The notes beneath the pieces are model-generated. The model was not told where the DNA came from. It saw nothing but the letters and a program-made list of their open reading frames with translations, and ran no database searches. 37,372 nucleotides of DNA. Origin: Candidatus Delongbacteria bacterium (lineage in GTDB: Bacteria; CAIWAD01; BS150m-G50). A program made the position numbers and the translations under genes. Location of the stretch: positions 1-37,372 of the forward strand of contig JADHUQ010000003.1 of assembly GCA_016784425.1 (NCBI GenBank), given 5' to 3'. Below are positions 33,562-37,372 of this stretch, in pieces (positions within the stretch are counted from its first letter, which is position 1; every line of letters begins with the position of its first letter).

Positions 33562-34279
33562 AGTGCTGCTCCTTTACCAGATATTCGGCATATTCCAGAT
33601 CTGCCGGTGTGGTTATCTTCAGGGCGGGGCCGTCATCCTCCAGCCAGACCAGGTTGACCCCCGGTAAGCGTTCTACCAGTGAAGCGTCGTCGGTACCGAG
33701 GAACCGGTCCCGCTCCGCAAGGGTGTAGGCTTTTTTCAACAGGGCTGCCTGAAACAGTTGTGGGGTATGGACGGCTACCAGAAGGGAGCGGTCGAGTGTG
33801 GCGATAACGGTTCCCTTCTCCACCCTTTTCACAGTATCGGTAATCCGCTTTCCCGGCAGGGCACCATCAGCGGTGACCGCCAGCTCCAGCAGCTGCCTGA
33901 TAACCGAGGGCCCCACCAGAGGTCGTACACCATCGTGTACCGCCACGTGGTGATCATCCGGGACCAGTTTAAGCGCATGGCGGATGGAGTGCTGCCGTTC
34001 GGCACCACCGGCAACAGGAGTGACCTGCTCCGTAAGATCATGCTCCCCGAGTAAACTTTGAACCTTCTGGCGATCAGCAGGGGGATAGGTCAACAGGACC
34101 CGGACACAACCGGCCTGGAGCAGAGCGTCAAGACCATAAAGCAGCAACGGGTATCCGTTCAGCAACTGCCACTGTTTACGCTCACCAGCATCATTACCAA
34201 AACGACTGCCCTGCCCCGCCGCGGTCAGAATCCCGGTACAGGGACTTACGATAGGATGACTGGGTAAACTTGCTGTCAT
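33539..34279 (-). CDS. ispD: 2-C-methyl-D-erythritol 4-phosphate cytidylyltransferase
   Basis: The MEP-pathway enzyme that joins CTP and methylerythritol phosphate. The 246 residues have the nucleotide-binding start [38 protein letters not shown], the lysine in [11 protein letters not shown] and TPQLFQ. I chose the ATG at 34279 (MTASLPSHP). A TTG at 34330 would add 17 residues without support. Neither start has a strong ribosome binding site. It is directly followed by ispF, the usual pair. Confidence 0.95.
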   Translation of the reverse strand: MTASLPSHPIVSPCTGILTAAGQGSRFGNDAGERKQWQLLNGYPLLLYGLDALLQAGCVRVLLTYPPADRQKVQSLLGEHDLTEQVTPVAGGAERQHSIRHALKLVPDDHHVAVHDGVRPLVGPSVIRQLLELAVTADGALPGKRITDTVKRVEKGTVIATLDRSLLVAVHTPQLFQAALLKKAYTLAERDRFLGTDDASLVERLPGVNLVWLEDDGPALKITTPADLEYAEYLVKEQHCADWLRF

Positions 34280-34381
34280 TTTGCTCGCGTTGGGTCGTAC
34301 TGCAACACCATCATGTAAAGAGTGAGCCAATCATTGTTCGTTGGCGGTGCGCCAGCAGCTCAGGGACACAGACCTCTGTGA

Positions 34382-35410
34382 TCAGAGAATCATCATCGCG
34401 TCGCCGTAACTGAAGAACCGGTAATGCTCCCGCTTGGCTTTGCGATAGGCTTTCATGATCAAATCCCTGTCATAAAAGGCGGAAACCAGCATCAACAGCG
34501 TAGAACCGGGCAGATGGAAATTTGTGATCAGACCATCCACTACCTTAAACTTGTAGGGGGGATAGATGAACTTGTCGGTCCAACCCTCTGTCGCCTTGAT
34601 CCGCCCTGAGAAGGTGGCCACGGTTTCCAGCGTCCGGGTGACAGTAGTACCGACCGCTATAATCCGTTTGCCCTCGGCAATCGTCCGGTTGATAGTATCC
34701 GCGGCCTGTTGCGGAACCTGGTAATACTCGGAGTCCATACGATGACGGCTGAGATCCTCCACCGTGACCGGGCGAAAAGTGCCAAGGCCAACGTGCAGCG
34801 TCAGAAAGGCGGATTTCACCCCTTTCTTCTCGAGCTTGTTCATCAAGCGGTTGGTGAAATGGAGACCGGCGGTAGGTGCGGCTACGGCGCCGACCTTGTC
34901 GGCGAAGATAGTCTGGTAGTATTTTTTATCGTCGTTGTCCGGTTCCCGTTTGATATATGGCGGTAGTGGAGTCTTACCGTATTTCTCGATCACCTTGTAG
35001 AGATCACCATCGTAATTGAAACGGACTACCCTGCCACCCGAAGTAGTATTATCGATAATCTCACAGTGGATTCCCCCCTCAATGGTAATCGTGTTACCCA
35101 TCCGCACTTTGCGGGCCGGTTTAACCATGATTTCCCAGAGGTTGTTGTTCAGCTCCCGCAACAGGAAGACCTCGATCTCCGCGTCGGTTTTGTCCTTGTG
35201 GCCACGCAGACGCGCCGGAAAGACCCGGGTATCATTGAACACCAGGCAATCACCAGGTTCCAGCAGTTGGTCCAGCTCCCGGAAAATCAATTCGTGTGTC
35301 GAGTGGGTTGCGCGATCAAGCACCATCAAACGGGCTTTATCCCGCTCTTTTAAAGGTGTTTGAGCAATCAGTTTTTCCGAAATCGGGTACTTGAAGTCGG
35401 ATAACCTCAT
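34382..35410 (-). CDS. queA: S-adenosylmethionine:tRNA ribosyltransferase-isomerase QueA
   Basis: Converts 7-aminomethyl-7-deazaguanine in tRNA to epoxyqueuosine. The 342 residues are the usual length. Recognisable segments are MRLSDFKYPISEKLIAQTP, CLVFNDTRVFPARLRG, KVGAVAAPTAGLHFT, LHVGLGTFRPV and FHLPGSTLLMLVSAF. I chose the ATG at 35410 because it starts the conserved domain and has GAGGA 6-7 nt upstream; the frame continues up to 35512 without support. Gene order ruvCAB-queA is common. Confidence 0.96.
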   Translation of the reverse strand: MRLSDFKYPISEKLIAQTPLKERDKARLMVLDRATHSTHELIFRELDQLLEPGDCLVFNDTRVFPARLRGHKDKTDAEIEVFLLRELNNNLWEIMVKPARKVRMGNTITIEGGIHCEIIDNTTSGGRVVRFNYDGDLYKVIEKYGKTPLPPYIKREPDNDDKKYYQTIFADKVGAVAAPTAGLHFTNRLMNKLEKKGVKSAFLTLHVGLGTFRPVTVEDLSRHRMDSEYYQVPQQAADTINRTIAEGKRIIAVGTTVTRTLETVATFSGRIKATEGWTDKFIYPPYKFKVVDGLITNFHLPGSTLLMLVSAFYDRDLIMKAYRKAKREHYRFFSYGDAMMIL

Positions 35411-35450
35411 ATTGATCCTCGCTATTGGTTCCGCCGTTGTCATCGGCGGA

Positions 35451-36491
35451 TTATTCTTTATTACTTGTGAACAGATCTCTGTTTCCTGAGTTGTCGGTCT
35501 GCCGTTCAACACCCAGATGTTGCCAGGCCAAAGGGGTAACCACCCGCCCCCGCAGGGTTCTCTCCAGAAAACCCTCTTTAATCAGAAACGGCTCATAAAC
35601 CTCTTCGATAGTACCGGCTTCTTCACCGACAGCTACCGACAGGGTATTCAATCCCACCGGGCCACCCCGGTACTTGTGGATGATAGTATGCAGAATTTTC
35701 TGGTCCATTGGATCCAGGCCACGCGCGTCGATATCGAGACGGTCCAGAGCGTGCCGCGCCAGGGCTGCCGTAACCCGACCATCCCCTTCCACCTCGGCGA
35801 AATCCCTTACTCGCCGCAACAGTCGATTGGCGACGCGGGGTGTGCCACGGGAACGCATTCCGATTTCGTGAGCGCCGTCCCGCTCCAGCTCCACCTCCAG
35901 CAACCGGGCGGAACGGTGCAGAATCTCAAGTATCTCCTCCTGGTTGTAATACTCCAGATGCGAAACGATACCGAAACGGTCACGCAAAGGGGAGGTCAAC
36001 AGACCGGCGCGGGTGGTGGCCCCAATCAGGGTGAAGCGTGGTAGATCCAGCCTCACACTACGGGCGGAAGCGCCACTGTCCAGCATAATGTCCAGCCGGT
36101 AGTCCTCCATCGCCGGGTAAAGATACTCCTCAACCACATGGTTCAACCGGTGTATTTCATCAATGAAGAGGATATCCCCCTCCTGCAGGTTGGTCAACAG
36201 CCCCGCCAGGTCAGCTGGCTTATCCAGCACCGGGCCGGAAGTTACCGTAATCTGGGCCTGCATGCTGCCTGCAATGATGTGTGCCAGAGTGGTCTTGCCG
36301 AGACCGGGAGGACCATAAAAAAGACAGTGATCCAGTGCCTCCTGACGACCAGCGGCAGCACTGATGAAAACCCTGAGGTTGTCTTTGATCCGCTGTTGCC
36401 CGACAAACTCGTTGAAATCAGTCGGGCGCAACCGGTTTTCGAGTTGATCCTCAGGTGTGTATTTGCCGGTAATGGTTCGTTCCAGATTCAT
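35451..36491 (-). CDS. ruvB: Holliday junction branch migration ATPase RuvB
   Basis: The AAA+ motor of the RuvAB complex in recombination repair. The 346 residues have [19 protein letters not shown], Walker [14 protein letters not shown], Walker [11 protein letters not shown], sensor [19 protein letters not shown] and a C-terminal winged helix ([30 protein letters not shown]). The ATG overlaps the ruvA stop by 4 bp. Confidence 0.98.
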   Translation of the reverse strand: MNLERTITGKYTPEDQLENRLRPTDFNEFVGQQRIKDNLRVFISAAAGRQEALDHCLFYGPPGLGKTTLAHIIAGSMQAQITVTSGPVLDKPADLAGLLTNLQEGDILFIDEIHRLNHVVEEYLYPAMEDYRLDIMLDSGASARSVRLDLPRFTLIGATTRAGLLTSPLRDRFGIVSHLEYYNQEEILEILHRSARLLEVELERDGAHEIGMRSRGTPRVANRLLRRVRDFAEVEGDGRVTAALARHALDRLDIDARGLDPMDQKILHTIIHKYRGGPVGLNTLSVAVGEEAGTIEEVYEPFLIKEGFLERTLRGRVVTPLAWQHLGVERQTDNSGNRDLFTSNKE

Positions 36492-37072
36492 TTCCTACCA
36501 TGATGTTGCAAGACGCTGCGCAAAACATCCTCCACCGACAGCTCCGGATTTTCGTGCAACTGTCGATGAACCTGCGGTTCCACCCGGGCGCGGTTGAATC
36601 CCAGCGCTTCAAGTGCTTCCAGGATCGCAGCAAGATTTGAGTCATCCTGCTCTTTACCGTCACTGAGTTCAACCTGTTGCAGTTTCTTACCCAGCTCCAG
36701 CAGCAACCGTTTGGCGGTCATTTTGCCGACACCGGGTACCGCCGTGAAGCTGGCTTCGTCACCGAGGTGTACTGCCCGCAGCAGTTCCGCGCTGCTCATC
36801 GTCGAAAGCACCGCCAATGCAACCTTGGGGCCGATCCCGGAGATGGCGATAATCTGCAGAAACAGGTCCCGCTCGTCCGTAGCGGCAAAACCAAAGAGCT
36901 GTGTCTGTTCCTGTACAGTGTGCTGATGAATGTAGACCTGCGCTTCGCAGTCCCGGGGCAAAGTCACCGCTGTACGTAACGAACAACGCACCCGATAGCC
37001 AATACCCTGATTTTCCACTACCAGGGTAGTGTTACGATTAACGGTGATCTGACCTTTGATATAATCGAACAT
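36488..37072 (-). CDS. ruvA: Holliday junction DNA-binding protein RuvA
   Basis: The tetrameric junction-binding partner of RuvB. The 194 residues comprise an OB-fold ([11 protein letters not shown]), helix-hairpin-helix motifs ([30 protein letters not shown]) and a C-terminal RuvB-binding domain ([15 protein letters not shown]). I chose the ATG at 37072, with AGGA 6-7 nt upstream; a TTG at 37075 precedes it. It starts 3 nt after the ruvC stop. Confidence 0.97.
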   Translation of the reverse strand: MFDYIKGQITVNRNTTLVVENQGIGYRVRCSLRTAVTLPRDCEAQVYIHQHTVQEQTQLFGFAATDERDLFLQIIAISGIGPKVALAVLSTMSSAELLRAVHLGDEASFTAVPGVGKMTAKRLLLELGKKLQQVELSDGKEQDDSNLAAILEALEALGFNRARVEPQVHRQLHENPELSVEDVLRSVLQHHGRK

Positions 37073-37075
37073 CAA

Positions 37076-37372
37076 CTATCCTGAACGGTTGGCTGTTGTA
37101 AACTGCGGTTGCTGGGAATGAGTGATCGCCACCCCCAGTGCATCGGAAGCATCCAACGGTGTCGGTGGTTCCGACAGACCGAGGAGTTTTTGAACCATGA
37201 ACTGCACCTGTTGTTTGACGGCAGCACCGTTGCCTGTTACAGCCTTTTTGACTTCCCGTGGCGTGTATTCTGCCACCTTGATATTACGGTCGAGGATCGC
37301 TACGATTGCGGCGGCCCGGGCATGTCCCAGACGCAGAGCGGAAGTGGAGTTACGACTGACAAAGATATTCTC
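37076..37372 (-). CDS. ruvC: Holliday junction resolvase RuvC (5' part beyond window)
   Basis: The frame is open from the window edge to the stop at 37076, giving the last 98 residues. The segment ENIFVSRNSTSALRLGHARA and then VAEYTPREVKKAVTGNGAA and PLDASDALGVAITHS, with the catalytic Asp residues of the C-terminal acidic cluster, identify RuvC. The N-terminal half with the first catalytic Asp lies outside the window. Confidence 0.95.
   Translation of the reverse strand, partial: ENIFVSRNSTSALRLGHARAAAIVAILDRNIKVAEYTPREVKKAVTGNGAAVKQQVQFMVQKLLGLSEPPTPLDASDALGVAITHSQQPQFTTANRSG

Overview
The window is a dense bacterial chromosome segment of moderate GC content. Nearly everything is encoded on the minus strand; only one outer-membrane gene, a tRNA and a ClC transporter (about 29.2-32.9 kb) are on plus. 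No phage, transposon, CRISPR array or rRNA is visible. The mix points to a Gram-negative, probably anaerobic member of the Fibrobacteres-Chlorobi-Bacteroidetes (FCB) group or a neighbouring candidate phylum. The reasons are Lnt and several outer-membrane beta-barrel proteins, a giant SprA/Sov type IX secretion (T9SS) translocon, a PorV/PorQ-like protein, and ferredoxin-dependent 2-oxoacid metabolism. The phylum cannot be fixed from this sequence alone.

Reading in the direction of minus-strand transcription (high to low coordinates): 37.4-34.4 kb holds ruvC (cut by the window edge)-ruvA-ruvB-queA, followed by ispD-ispF (34.3-33.1 kb), which converge on the plus-strand unit. The plus-strand unit is a beta-barrel protein with calcium-loop-like motifs, an odd tRNA-Val(CAC), and a ClC protein with CBS and TrkA_C domains. 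Between 28.3 and 29.2 kb lies a 0.9 kb gene-free stretch that contains a strong minus-strand terminator behind a structured inverted repeat, which I read as a possible small RNA. Next comes rnz-sprA-prmA (28.3-20.0 kb).

The most distinctive block is a nine-gene operon at 19.5-12.4 kb: a P-loop ATPase, a four-subunit Vor-type 2-oxoacid:ferredoxin oxidoreductase (delta, alpha, beta, gamma), then NuoE-, NuoF/HydB- and HydA/HoxU-like subunits and a polyferredoxin. No hydrogenase H-cluster domain is present. The simplest model is that 2-oxoacid oxidation reduces ferredoxin and the NuoEF-like module exchanges those electrons with NAD(H), possibly as one soluble assembly. A 17-bp tandem repeat lies just upstream of the operon.

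A near-consensus sigma-70 promoter at 12.3 kb then drives a housekeeping run, yicC-gmk-rpoZ-coaBC-udg-dnaB-rsh (12.2-4.9 kb). The left end carries a small outer-membrane protein, a lipoprotein, ruvX, lnt and the start of a PorV/PorQ-like gene that runs off the window.
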